Shown: in pieces, positions 30,803 through 45,659 of the stretch
Layout: every line of letters starts with the position of its first letter
Numbering within the stretch: the stretch's first letter is position 1
Assembly: GCA_963575745.1 (NCBI GenBank)
Contig: CAUYUJ010022056.1
Coordinates: 1-64,000 of the forward strand
DNA length: 64,000 nt
Direction: 5' to 3'
From: Prorocentrum cordatum
Taxonomy: Eukaryota; Sar; Dinophyceae; Prorocentrales; Prorocentraceae
Program-made: the position numbers and the translations under genes
Notes under the pieces: model-generated
What the model saw: only the letters and a program-made list of their open reading frames with translations
What the model was told of the DNA's origin: nothing
Databases searched by the model: none

Positions 30803-31795
30803 AGTGGTCTTGCAATGGCGAAACCATGCAATAGTATAGTCGAACACCACATCTTGGCCGCTGCCTGTCTTGGGGGGGCAGGATTTGTCCGCCCCAGCCG
30901 CGTGGTGTACAATTTCGGTGTCTGCCCCCATCGCCCCCCTCAAAAAAAAAAAAACAGAACGGGAACCCGAAACCCAGAAAACCTGGAACCCAGTCGCCTT
31001 GGAACCTGGAAGCCAGCACCCAGAAAAGGGAACCCTGGAATTCGGCCGCTTGCCGGAGTCGCCTCGAATTTTCACCGCGACCAATCCGAGCCCAGAGCCG
31101 AAAACCAGGAACCCTGGAACCTGGCCGCCTGCCAAAATCGTCGGCGATGTTTTGCAAAGCCTTTCCCCGCGAGAACCCTTACCGTGCAAGCATTGATTGG
31201 GGAATTGTTTATTCTTGGGGGGCGCCAGTCCGTCAATAGTTTGGGCGTCGGAAACATACATCAGTTTCCACTAGATGACCCTTGGGGTTCGGGTCGCTTT
31301 TTTCCCAGCCGCCAAGGGCCGGGAACCGTACAAAACATCGTGTGCGAGGCGTCGTGCGGCGCAAGCAGGCAAGATCGTGTTCTTCGCCTTCTTGACTCTC
31401 CTTCGGTTTCCTCTTCGATCTGGTTCCTGCTCCCGCAGCATGGGGCCCTCTTGCCCACTCCTCGTCCCCAGTGGTCAGAATTCGTTTTCGGAATTCGTTC
31501 TTGCGCCCTCGAGCCGGCAGCGTGCCGCATCATACCGATACCCATGTTTCCAGGACGCTCAAATCATGTCCGAGTAGATGGGGTCGGAAGACCGCGCCGC
31601 AGCGCCGATGCATCGGCGATGCGGCTCGACATGGGCAAGGTTTTCTGCATGCCAACGTCGTTTATGCATCGTCGACGTCGCCGATATGTCGCCGATGCAT
31701 CGGCCGGCTATGTACCAGCGCTGCCGCGCGATCCTGCGACGCCATCTGTTCGGACCCCATGTGAGGCGCCTCGAATAGAGAAAAGGCGGGGATAT
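30803..31795. other. gene-free stretch
   Basis: 30955-31140 holds two diverged copies of a segment with GGAACCCTGGAA and GGCCGCYTGCC. 31595-31720 holds GATGCATCGG and GTCGCCGA near-palindromes related to 12455-12500. No protein-like frame stands out from repeat or GC background. Confidence 0.4.
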
Positions 31796-31799
31796 GAGA

Positions 31800-31945
31800 A
31801 GAAGGAGGAGGACGAAAGGGAGGAGGAGGAGGAGGACGAAAAGGAGGAGGGGAAGGAGGATAATAATGTCGAAGGTGATGGGAGGAGGAGGAGGAAAAGG
31901 AGGAGGAGGAGGAGGAGGAGGAGTACAAGGAGTAGGAGTAGGAGT
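31800..31945 (+). repeat. AGG-rich microsatellite
   Basis: GAGGAGGAGG units mixed with AAGG and GTAGG, degenerate toward the right end. Confidence 0.75.
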
Positions 31946-32149
31946 AAAGCTCGCCAGGTCGAGCGAGTCAAGCATGGCATGCCCATTCCCACCCGCCCTC
32001 CCACAACATAAGAAACAGTGCTGGCGCAACTGGAGACCGAAATCAGATCGGCATGGTGGTTTACCACAGCTGATGCAGCCACGATGGCGGTTACCGATCA
32101 TACATTCCTTGCGCGTCTTGAAGACTGCGCTGCATTTCGCCACGAACCG

Positions 32150-32490
32150 AGGAGGCCTCAGGAAGCCTGAGGCCTCAGGAGGCCCCAGGAGGTTGCAGCA
32201 AGCCCCAGCGGGCCCCAGGAAGCCTTAGGAGGCCCCAGGAAGCCTCAGGACGCCCCAGGAAGTTGCAGGAAACCCCAGCGGACCCCAGAGACCCCAGCAG
32301 ACTTCAGGAGGGCCCAGGAAGAGCCCCAGGAGGTTCCAGGAGTCTCCAGGAAGCTCTGGGAGGCGTCAGGAAGCCCAGGGGAATCCCAGGAATCCCCAGG
32401 ATGCCTCAGGAGGCCCCAGGAGGATCCACGAGGCCCCGGGGAAACCCCAGGAGGATCCAGGAGACCCTGGGAGGCCGCAGGTGGCCCTGG
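32150..32490 (+). repeat. CCCCAGGA minisatellite
   Basis: About 25 degenerate units of 12-15 bp built on GGCCCCAGGAAGCC. Related in composition, though not obviously in phase, to the 12-mer TTGGG family read from the other strand. Confidence 0.7.
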
Positions 32491-32570
32491 GCGCTCGACG
32501 AATTGGCGAGCGAAACGTGTGCGCCGCGCCTTAGCGAGAGCGCACCTTTCAGAAGACATGCGCGCGGCGC

Positions 32571-32967
32571 CGAGGCGGGAGCGACAGTTCATTCTGTCGC
32601 GCGCGATGTGCACCGCCCCCCACTCCTGCCACGCATCTCGTAAAGCCGACGACAAGAAAGCCCTCGCTGAGGAGAAATCTGTCGACGTTGTATGTCTTTT
32701 TGAAAGGTAGGGTGGCCCCTCCCGCATGGGGTTGCCCCAGACGTCCGCGCGCGATGTACGCCGCGTCCCGTTCTTGCAACGCATTTCGCATCGTCCACTT
32801 CAAAACAGGCCACGTTGCGAGAAAACCTGCGAGTCCGTATGGAATTTCCTACAGGCGTGACGGGAGGGCCTGGATTGACGGCCGCGCGCGGTGTCCGCCA
32901 CGTCCTTGTCCTGCCACGCATTTCGCATCGTCGGCGACAAGAAAGGCCATGTTGACAGAAACAAGAA
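32571..32967 (+). repeat. about 140-bp tandem repeat, three diverged copies
   Basis: CGCGCGCGATGTGCACCGC recurs near 32600, 32748 and 32884. Each time it is followed by TGCCACGCAT(TT)CG and then by GACAAGAAAG or its diverged form. The repeat ends about 130 bp before the AGT array. Confidence 0.7.
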
Positions 32968-33101
32968 CGAAAATATAAAGCTTTTTTTTTTGACAGTTGG
33001 GATGGGAAAGCCCGGAGGGGGCCGCCATCGGCCAGCCAGGGGGGGAGTAAGCATAGACTCTCGTGAGGAAAAAGGATATGGGGGATTAGTCATTGAAGTA
33101 A

Positions 33102-37503
<4,402 letters not shown>

Positions 37504-37620
37504 GTTGGAGGAGGAAGAGGAGGAGGAGGCGGAGGAGGAGGAGGAGGAGGATTGGGAGGAGGAAGAAGAGGAAGAAGAGGTTGAAACAGCAGGAGGAGGA
37601 GCAGCAGCAGCAGCAGGAGG
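37504..37620 (+). repeat. GGA microsatellite following the AGT array
   Basis: GGAGGAAGAGGAGG units and an AGCAGC tract at about 37600-37615. Confidence 0.8.
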
Positions 37621-38477
37621 AGTCCTGCTCGCGCGTCCCTCGCCGTGCCAGGCGAGGCGCCGAGCGCCGCCTCTCAGCCCCCGGCGCCGCGCCGTGTGCT
37701 CGCCGCGGGGCGGCCTGCGCCGGCCGCGGCGGCTGCCGTGGCGGCCGCGCCAGCGGCGGTGGCGCCTGCACCGCTCGGGCAGGAGGTCGGCTACAGACCC
37801 CGACCCCCTCGGGCGGTGAAAGAATCACGGCGGCGGGTGTTTCTCGCTAGGTTCGGCCTCCGGGGGCCCTCTGCCGGGCCCCGGGGCTGCGAAGAACACG
37901 GCCCGGGACGGAGAGTCGAGCCGGCCCCGGGGAAGGGAAGGGGTCGAGACCTCTGGGGGCTGTGGTCGTGAACAAAAATCACGACGTCGGGGGTCTGGGG
38001 CACCGATGTACCCCAAGATTGAAAATCTTCGTCGAAGCTGCGAAAACGTGCGCGCAAGGCTTCCTAGATCGACCAACGGTCTACATGTTTGTTCGTTCGT
38101 GGGTTCGTCGGAAAGATAAGCTCTGGGGCAAATCGATTCTATAGTCGATCTCCTACTCGAACCGCCCGCGTCTCGCCGGCCTGGGGACGAGGACGAGGGA
38201 GAACACTCGTGTTGGATCGGGACTCGGGCGAGGAGGCAATGAGGCTACGCGTTTTGCCCCCAGTCAGGGCTCTTTGGGGCCAAATTGCCGATGGTGCAGC
38301 ATCGAACGAGCATCGTTGAGGATGGGACTGTCGGCGGAGCGGAGGAATGCAGTGCACAGCGTTTTTGTTTAGAAATCTCCATTGTTCACTGCAGCACTCT
38401 CGACGGCTCCAGGAAGGAGGATGATGTCGACGGCGATGGACGGTGACGATGGCGACATACGACGGACGACGGACGCC
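37621..38477. other. very GC-rich gene-free stretch
   Basis: 37621-37800 is rich in GGCGCC and GCCGCGG. Frames are open on both strands but alternative translations are equally Ala/Arg/Pro-rich. No gene call is justified. Confidence 0.4.
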
Positions 38478-38790
38478 ATCTTGGGCCGTTTTGGGAGCCT
38501 CTTGGGTCGGTCTTGGGGGCCTCTTCTGTCATCTTGGGGCTCTCTTGGGTCAGGCGTTCGTGGAACGGTCATGGGCGCCTCTTTGCCGTCTTCGGAGCGT
38601 CGGAAGCCCGAAAAGGCGAGAACGCAGCCAACGGAGCATCAATGAATTTGGACTCTTGGGGCCCTCTTGAGTTTTTTCCGGGAGCTCTTTTGGGGCTTCT
38701 TGGCGGCCTCTTGGGCCGTCTGAAGGGTAGTAATTATCGATAGAAGTTTTGACGCGTTCTGGAGCCGTCTTGAGGCTCTTTTGGACGCTC
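38478..38790 (+). repeat. 12-mer TTGGG-type array
   Basis: Units such as TTGGGAGCCTCT and TTGGGTCGGTCT repeat at about 12 bp. An insertion-like segment at 38600-38645 (CCCGAAAAGGCGAGAAC) recalls GGCCGAAAAG segments at 39900 and 40240. Confidence 0.65.
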
Positions 38791-39204
38791 TTGGGTATCT
38801 CTCCAGAAACATGGGTGTTCTTCGGGCCGAGAGGCCGACCATTCTTGTGGTTCTGAGCTGGATCACCGTCCGAGAGGCCCACGCGCAAGCCCACGAATTG
38901 CCCACGAATTTCGTGGTCTGGGCATTCAGGACCTTCAAACCCTCTTCCTTTCGACTGCATGAGCCCGGGGGCACTTCACTCACGACGTGCTGAAGGCACG
39001 CTGGCGCATTAAAGGACTATCATCTTACAGTCTGACATGTTGCTCATCGCAGTCATACGCACACGCCAAGGGTATCATGAATCCCTACCTTTTCATGCTT
39101 CCGAGCCCGAGCAGCCCCGTCTTACCCAAGAAAGCAATCACACATTTCTCTTGTTCGTTTGTTTTAGAATACCATCAACGTGCTCGCTGAACTTGGCCCG
39201 TCAT

Positions 39205-40445
39205 GAGGGGCTGAGGCCGTCTTGGGGCCCTCTGGGGGCCCTCTCTGACCGTGTGGGGATCCTCTGGTGGCCCTTCCGGGGCTTCCCGCGGACTCTCTTG
39301 TTCTGCTGCTTGAAGCTCTCTTGAGGCCGTCTTGGGGCCCTGTTAGGGGCCTCCTGAAAGAAAACCCGAGATGTTGGCCTCTTCGGGCCTTCCTGGAGGC
39401 CTTGTTGGAGGCCTCCTGGGCCGTCTTGGGTCATCTTAGGGCCATCTTGGCCCATCTTGGTTGGCTCCGGGCCCGTCTGACGCCGACTTGGAGCCCCCAA
39501 GGCCCTTGGGGTGCTCCAGGGCCGTCATAGAGGCCATATTGGGCGTCTTGGAGACGTCTTAGGCTGCTTGGGGCCCTTTGTGGGCCGTGGAGGCACTCTT
39601 GGAGGCCTCCTGGGCCAGCTTGGAGGCCATCTTGGGCCGTCTTGATGGGCTCCTTGCCGGTCTGACGCCGTCGGAAGCTGTCTTGGCGGCCTCTCTGGGC
39701 CGACATGGGACCCTCTTGGGGTACTCCAGTGCCGTCTTGGAGGCTATCTTGGGCGTCTTGGAAGCCTCTTGGGCCGTCTTGGGGCCCTTTGGGGGCCGTC
39801 CTGGGGGCCTCCTGGGCCTTTCTGCGGCCATCCTGGAGGCCTCTTGGGCGATCTAGGATCGATCTCTGGGGGTTCTCGGGCCATCTCGGGCCGTCGGAAG
39901 GCCGAAAAGCAGCAAATGAAAAAATCTCTCGACAATCTAAGAAAATCAATGATGTTGAGCTCTTCGGGAATTCCTGGAGAGGCCCTCTTGGAGGCCTCCT
40001 GTGTCATCTTGGGCCACCTTAAACCATGTTGGGCCTTCTTGGTGTGCTCCGGGCCCGTCTGACGCCAACTTGGGGCCTCTTGGGGCGCTCGAGGGCCGTC
40101 TTTGAAGCCACCTTGGGCGTCTTAGAGGCCTCTTGGGCCGTTTTGTTGGGCCTCTTGGGTCGCTCTGGGGCCATCCTGGAAGCCTCTTGGGCGATCTTGG
40201 AGCGATCTTTGGGGGCTCTTGGGCTTTCTCGGCCCGTCGAAGGCCGAAAAGAAGCAAATGCCCAAATCCTTCAGAAACCTGAGGGAAATCCTCTTGGAGG
40301 GCTCCTGGGCCGTCTTGGGCCATCTTAGGGCCATCTTGGGCCGTCTTGGTGGGCTCCGGGCCCGTCTGACGCCGACTTGGAGCCCCCTTGGGGTGCTCCA
40401 GGGCCGTCTTGGATGTCATCTTGGGCGTCTTGGATGCCTCTTGGG
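39205..40445 (+). repeat. 12-mer TTGGG-type array with 300-400-bp higher-order units
   Basis: Same 12-mer family. The segment GGGCTCCGGGCCCGTCTGACG followed by CC(G/A)ACTTGG recurs near 39460, 40045 and 40350 (variant near 39650). GGCCGAAAAGCAGCAAATG-like segments recur at 39901 and 40241, giving an overlying larger period. Confidence 0.75.
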
Positions 40446-40459
40446 CTGCGGAGAGGGAA

Positions 40460-42776
40460 GAGGAGGGAACATTCCAGGTACACGCTAAGTGATAAGTGGG
40501 GGGAGAGGGGTCCCAAGGGGGCCCCAAGGGGGCCCCGAGACCGCGGCCAACAAGTGCCCCCCAAAGAGCAGCCGGGGCAGTTCAGAGAAGAACTGGGAGG
40601 GACAAGGACAGAAGGGGTGGAGAGGGGAGGGGGAGGAGGGTGCGGAGGAGGGGGCAATTTCGGGTGAACGCTGAGTGCTGGGAGAGCGCCCCTGCTGCCG
40701 CCGTTTCGGCCCCACCTCCCCTGAGAATAGGAGCGGGGAGCAGCGGGGGAGGTGGGCAAAAGGGCCCCGGAGCAGGCCTCCTCCAAGGGGGGCCCCGAGA
40801 GGGCCCCGAGAGGGCCCCAAGAGAACGCCCAGGAAGGGCCCGGCGACCCCAAGAGGGGCCACAACGTCCCACAGCATCGCCCCAAGAGAACCCAGCAAGT
40901 GCCCCCAAGAGCACCCAGGGAACTCTGAAAAAGAAGTGGGAGGGAAAAGGCAAGAGGAGCGAAGGGGGGGAGGGAAGAGGGGGGCATTCCAGGTACACGC
41001 TAAGTTTGGAGAAAAGCGCCCTACTGCCAGCACGACAGTCCCATTCCCCTGACAATAGAAGCGGGGAGCACGGTGGGAAGGTGGGCAAGATGGCCCCCAT
41101 GAAAGCTCGAGAGGGGCCCCAAGAGAGCCCCAATGGGGGGGCCGAAAACGCCCAGGAAGGGCCCGGCGAACCAAAATGGGACCCCAATGGCCCACAACAG
41201 CGCCCTAGGAGAACCCAACAGGAAGTCTAAAACAAGTGGGAGCGAAAGGACAGAATGGGTAGAGAAGGGAGGGGGGAGGGTGAAGAGAAGGGGGCATTCC
41301 AGGTACACGCCAAGTGAGGGGAAAGCGCTTCACTGCCGCCATTTCAGTCCCATTCCCCTGACAAGAGGAACGGGGAGTAGCGGAGGAGGGCGGGCAAGAG
41401 GGCCCCGAACAGGCCCCATGAAAGCTCAAGAGGGGCCCCAAGAGGGCCCCAAGGGGGCTGTGAGAACGCCCAGGAAGGGCCCGGCGAACCCAAGAGGGGC
41501 CATAATGGCCCACAACAGCGCCCCAAGAAAACCCAAGAGCACCCAGGGAAGTCTAGAAAAGAACTAGGAGGGAAAAGACAGAAGGGGTGGAGAGGGGAGG
41601 GGGCAGAGGGAAGAGGGGGGCATTCCAGGTACACGCTCAGTTGGGAGAGAGCGCCCTACTGCCGCCATTTCAGTCCCATTCCCCTGACAATTGGAACGGG
41701 GATGGGAGGGTGGGCAAGAGGGCCCCGAGCAGGCCCCATGAAAGCTGAAGAGGTGCCCCAAGAGAGCTCCAAGGTGGCCCCGAGAACGCCCAGGAAGGGC
41801 CCGGCGAACCCAAGAGGGGCCCCAATGGCCCACAACAGCGCCCCAAGAGAACCCAACGAATACCCCAAGAGCACCAAGGGAAGTCGAGAAAAGAAGTGGG
41901 CGGGGAAAAACAACAGGGGTGGGGAGGAGAGGGAAGAGGGGGGGCATTCCGTTTACACGTAAGGGGGGGGGGGGGGAAAGCGCTGTACTGCCAATAGGAA
42001 CGGGGAGCACCGTGGGAGAGTGGGCAAGAGGACCCCGAGCAGGCCCCATGAAAGCTCAAGAGGGCTCCAGGAGGGCCCCAAGGGGGCCCCGAGAACGCCC
42101 AGGAAGGGCCCGGCGAACCCAGGAGGGGCCCCCATGGCCCACAACAGCGCTCCAAGAGAACCCAACGAATACCCCCAAGAGCACCCAGGGAAGTGCAGAA
42201 AGAAGTGGGAGGGAAATGACAAAATAGAGCGGAGATGAAGAGGGGGGCAGTCTAAGTACACGCTAAGTTGGTTGGGGAACGCGCCCTACTGCCGCCAGGT
42301 CCCCTCTTCCCCTGACAATAGGAACGGGGAGCAGTGTGGGAGGGTGGGCAAGAGGGCCCCGAACAGGCCCCATGAAAGCTCAAGAGGGGCCCCAAGAGGG
42401 CCCCAAGGGGGCTGTGAGAACGCCCAGGAAGGGCCCGGCGAACCCAAGAGGGGCCATGATGGCCCACAACAGTGCTCCAAGACAACCCAAGGAACACCCC
42501 AAGAGGGAAGTCTGAAAAAGGAGTGTGAGGGAAAAGATACAACATTGGTGGAGAGGGGAGGGGGGACAGGGAACAGGGGGGTAGTTTAGGTGCACGTAAG
42601 TTGGGGAAAGCGCCTACTGCCGCCATTTGATTCCCATTCCCCTGACAATGAGAACTGGGAGCACCGTGGGAGGATGGGCAAGAGGGCCCCGAGCAGGCCC
42701 CATGAAAGCTCAAGAGGGGCCCCAAGAGGGCCCCAAGGGGGCCCGAGAACGCCCAGGAAAGGCCCGGCGAACTGAC
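40460..42776 (+). repeat. about 320-bp satellite, seven units
   Basis: The landmark CATTCCAGGTACACGC or a close variant occurs near 40468, 40985, 41293, 41622, 41946, 42246 and 42580. A variant near 40660 marks one short unit. Each unit also holds CCCATTCCCCTGACAATAGG, a CCCCAAGAGGGCCCCAAG tract (12-mer family, opposite strand) and GAACGCCCAGGAAGGGCCCG. The array stops abruptly at 42776 inside a unit. Confidence 0.9.
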
Positions 42777-43111
42777 GGCTGTGGCCACCCTGAGTGGTGC
42801 TGTATTCGAGTTTGCCAAAGCGGTGGGCTGAAACTTATACAGTAGGCGCACAAGATGAGAACCTGGCTTGCCACCGAGTGGCCCACGACGCTGTCCTATC
42901 TCCCGCAGGTCCTCGGGGCAACTTGCGAGGCTCAGAGTCGACGAAGGATGTATGGTCGGGTTCCTACTCTAAGCGTGCACTTAGGAATCGGCATTGCACG
43001 CTAAGTGCTCCCGCACTTAGCGAGTGCTACGGGTGGTGGCACTTGGCGTGTATGTCCGGTCGGCCTTTTCACATTCTCAACCGCGGAGCCCCCAAGATGG
43101 GGCCAGGAGAG
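42777..43111. other. upstream flank of the TIR-like gene
   Basis: Unique-looking sequence between the satellite edge and the spliced-leader relic. GCACGCTAAGTGC and CACTTAG inverted motifs occur at 42985-43025. No reading frame is supported. Confidence 0.4.
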
Positions 43112-43133
43112 GCCGTAGCCAGTTTGGCTCAAG
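43112..43133 (+). other. relict dinoflagellate spliced leader (21/22)
   Basis: GCCGTAGCCA then GTTTGGCTCAAG: every position of the 22-nt DinoSL matches except one T to G at 43122. It is followed by CATCTCG, not a GT donor, so it is not an SL RNA gene. It ends 73 bp before the ATG of the 716-codon gene in the same orientation, where a trans-spliced 5' UTR would begin. Confidence 0.92.
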
Positions 43134-43176
43134 CATCTCGTGCCCGAGTCCGGCAGTGCTCTCTTGACACAGGAAC

Positions 43177-43194
43177 GCCGCAGTTCGCCTCAAG
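43177..43194 (+). other. possible older spliced-leader relic
   Basis: GCCGCAG then TTCGCCTCAAG: with a four-base deletion this matches DinoSL at about 15 of 18 remaining positions. It lies between the good relic and the ATG. An inner, more decayed copy is what a second, earlier retroposition would leave, but chance is not excluded. Confidence 0.45.
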
Positions 43195-43206
43195 CAACAC
43201 GATGAC

Positions 43207-45357
43207 ATGAGGACCTTCGCCGCGGGCGTCGAGAACGCGAAGAAGCGCTGCAGCCACGCTGGTCTCTGCGTAAGTTTCTGGCAAGGCCTGAGCGGCGTGG
43301 TGCACAGAGCGCTCGCTGTGCTGGTGGTCGTTCTAACGTTGAGCGTGATCGTAGCCGCAATCGCGAGCGGTGGCAAGGGGACCGTCAAGGAGTGCGAGGA
43401 CGATGTGGACCATTTCGTGCGCATGACGCATCTGGGCGCCGCGGAGGCGGCGGAAGCGCACCGCGGCATCTTCGCTGTGCAGGTCATGGCCATGGCGGTC
43501 ACCGCGCCGTCCGCATTCAGCTTGCTCGCTTTCGCGGCCACGAGTCACATGTGCAGAGTAGCAGAGTATGCGACCTGTCTGTGGTTGGAAGTGCTGACTT
43601 TCGCGGTGTACAGTATGCTCCAATGCAACGGACTGAACGGGGAGCCATTCGCCATAATTAGTGGTTTTCTGCTTCCCGTGAACATGGCACTATTCTACCT
43701 GCTGCTGCTGCGTCAGGTAAGGGCATTGGAACGAAGTTCGTTTCTTGATCTCGGCTCCCTGCGCCTTCGCCGAATCATGGTGACCATGTTAATCTTCGCC
43801 ATGTCCGCGTTCATCTGCAGCAGGTTCGCGGGCGGACCTCCTGGCCATCCTTCGCGTATCATAATGGGCACTCTCGTTTGGGCTGGGGATGTGTCGTTCA
43901 TGGTGGCGTTGGTCGTGTTCTTGCAGGCGTTCTGGCGAGTGCTGGCGATGGCGCGCGAGACGCAGCGGCGAGGGGCCTCCACCGAGGAGATTAAGAGCGC
44001 CCCCCGGGTTCTGATATTCCAGATGGTGGGATCATCCATGGCGGTCGTGAGCTTCTGCGTCGCACTCATGGTCAGAATGTGGGCATCAGATCTGGCTTGG
44101 CCAATATTGGGGCGTCCTGTGGACGAGAGGACACCCGAGTTCTTGATCGCGGTGCAGTCTGTGAGTTTGGTCGACACCACGTTGAACGCCTTTGCCGCCC
44201 TGGCCCTCAGTGGAGCTTCCTTCGGGGCACTCAGCGGAGGCTTGTCCACGATCCGATCGGCGCGTCAGCGCCACCGAACTTGGAAACAGTTTTCCGCGGA
44301 GTGGAGCCCACATCCCGATACAAACTGGAACGCCAAAGTCGAAGAGTTGGCCGGCAGGGGCTTCACGCTGCAGGCGCTGCTGGAGTTTTATTGCAGGTTG
44401 GGCAAGGACGTGATGCCGTATTTCGACCCTTCGAAGCACACCACGGAGGACGTGGTCCGAGGCGCCATCATTCCACTGTCGGCAGATAGCAAAACATCTA
44501 TGGCTGAAGTCATGATGGGCCACAGCCCTGTGCGGCCCGACAAGATGGTGACTCACAACTGGGGGAACATCTTTACCGATCTGGTTGCGGCTATTGTGTC
44601 AGACGCTCTTTCCGAGAGTGAGTATTGCAAGGTGGCGGTCCTGCTCATTCACGACATCAACACCCTCATGAGGTGGGTTGCCCAGTCAAACGTTGGATCT
44701 CAAACGTACTGGGTATGCGCCCTCTCGGTGAATCAGCACACCAGCATCTGCGCGACGAATCTGTGTTCTAGGAGGGATTCAGTGACGGGCGAACCCTACC
44801 CCCTCTGCTCGTGCGGCCTGCCAAAAACGTTCAACGCCACTCCGCCTCTTGCGAGCGATGGAACACGCTCACAGACCAGGAGTGAGATGAACAAGTTTGA
44901 TCAACTGATGATGTCGCTGTCAGCTGGCAACGATAAGTTTGCCCAGGTGGTTGCAGTTGACAGGCGCTTCGATATCTTCAACCGGGCTTGGTGCATGGCC
45001 GAGATTGCTGCCGCCCACTCAACAGGCATGTCCCAGTCGCTACGGCTGCCATCCCTGCCCCACCTGGAGAAGAGGCAGGGCGGACTTGCCCGCCTGTCAA
45101 TCAGCAGCGCGCAGGCCAGCATGCCACAGGAAAAGGAGGCGATCTTGGGCAGCATCCCAGACCACAAGGCATTCGACCGCAGGCTTCGAGAATTGCTGAT
45201 CGGGCAGCTGCTCCCGTCATGGTCGAGGCTTGACTCGTGCGACCAGATGCTCCAGGCGGGGCGAATTGCTCGCTGGCAGAGCGTCGTGCATAAGTGCCCC
45301 GCTGTAGCCTGGCGCTTCGGAGTTGATAGTGAAGGCCCCGGAAACGTCAAAACTTAG
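43207..45357 (+). CDS. polytopic membrane protein with TIR-like C-terminal domain
   Basis: A 716-residue intact frame. Residues about 34-54, 89-111, 122-142, 149-169, 187-206, 217-241, 268-290 and 314-345 are hydrophobic, suggesting eight membrane spans. The cytosolic part has MVTHNWGNIFTDLV (447-460), CKVAVLLIHD, YWVCALSVNQH (501-511) and FDIFNRAWCMAEIAAAH (588-604). The order (histidine-tryptophan start, strand with YW, then RAWC-AEI) resembles TIR-like domains found in protist and algal proteins; no catalytic role is proven. A Cys-rich insert (516-536) lies between the last two motifs. It is intronless, with spliced-leader relics upstream, so it is probably a retroposed gene copy still open from end to end. 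ATG 43207 is the first in frame. Function might be signalling; not established. Confidence 0.8.
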   Translation: MRTFAAGVENAKKRCSHAGLCVSFWQGLSGVVHRALAVLVVVLTLSVIVAAIASGGKGTVKECEDDVDHFVRMTHLGAAEAAEAHRGIFAVQVMAMAVTAPSAFSLLAFAATSHMCRVAEYATCLWLEVLTFAVYSMLQCNGLNGEPFAIISGFLLPVNMALFYLLLLRQVRALERSSFLDLGSLRLRRIMVTMLIFAMSAFICSRFAGGPPGHPSRIIMGTLVWAGDVSFMVALVVFLQAFWRVLAMARETQRRGASTEEIKSAPRVLIFQMVGSSMAVVSFCVALMVRMWASDLAWPILGRPVDERTPEFLIAVQSVSLVDTTLNAFAALALSGASFGALSGGLSTIRSARQRHRTWKQFSAEWSPHPDTNWNAKVEELAGRGFTLQALLEFYCRLGKDVMPYFDPSKHTTEDVVRGAIIPLSADSKTSMAEVMMGHSPVRPDKMVTHNWGNIFTDLVAAIVSDALSESEYCKVAVLLIHDINTLMRWVAQSNVGSQTYWVCALSVNQHTSICATNLCSRRDSVTGEPYPLCSCGLPKTFNATPPLASDGTRSQTRSEMNKFDQLMMSLSAGNDKFAQVVAVDRRFDIFNRAWCMAEIAAAHSTGMSQSLRLPSLPHLEKRQGGLARLSISSAQASMPQEKEAILGSIPDHKAFDRRLRELLIGQLLPSWSRLDSCDQMLQAGRIARWQSVVHKCPAVAWRFGVDSEGPGNVKT

Positions 45358-45659
45358 AAGATGCAGGGGGCGGGACGGGTCAGCGCACCGAAACATCACC
45401 ACCTGCGGCCACCCCCGTCTCGCCGAAGCTGAGCGTAAAGCCGCACGGTGTCTCTGCAGGAGTGGGGCCTCCGGGTAGGCAATTCTGTGCCTCGCACCAT
45501 TGGGTGGTATTCTAGACGCTCACGCGTAACCCATCACAACGATGTCAGGGCGAGTTGGCCCGATCAGGGGAAGTGGGAGAGCATTAGCAGTGGAATAGTG
45601 GGCTGTGGGAAGCCTGTCGTAACCCCGAGCGAAGAGGATGAGGACAAGAGAAGAGGAGA
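45358..45659. other. downstream flank of the TIR-like gene
   Basis: No repeat or gene recognised. No poly(A) tract follows the stop. Confidence 0.4.
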
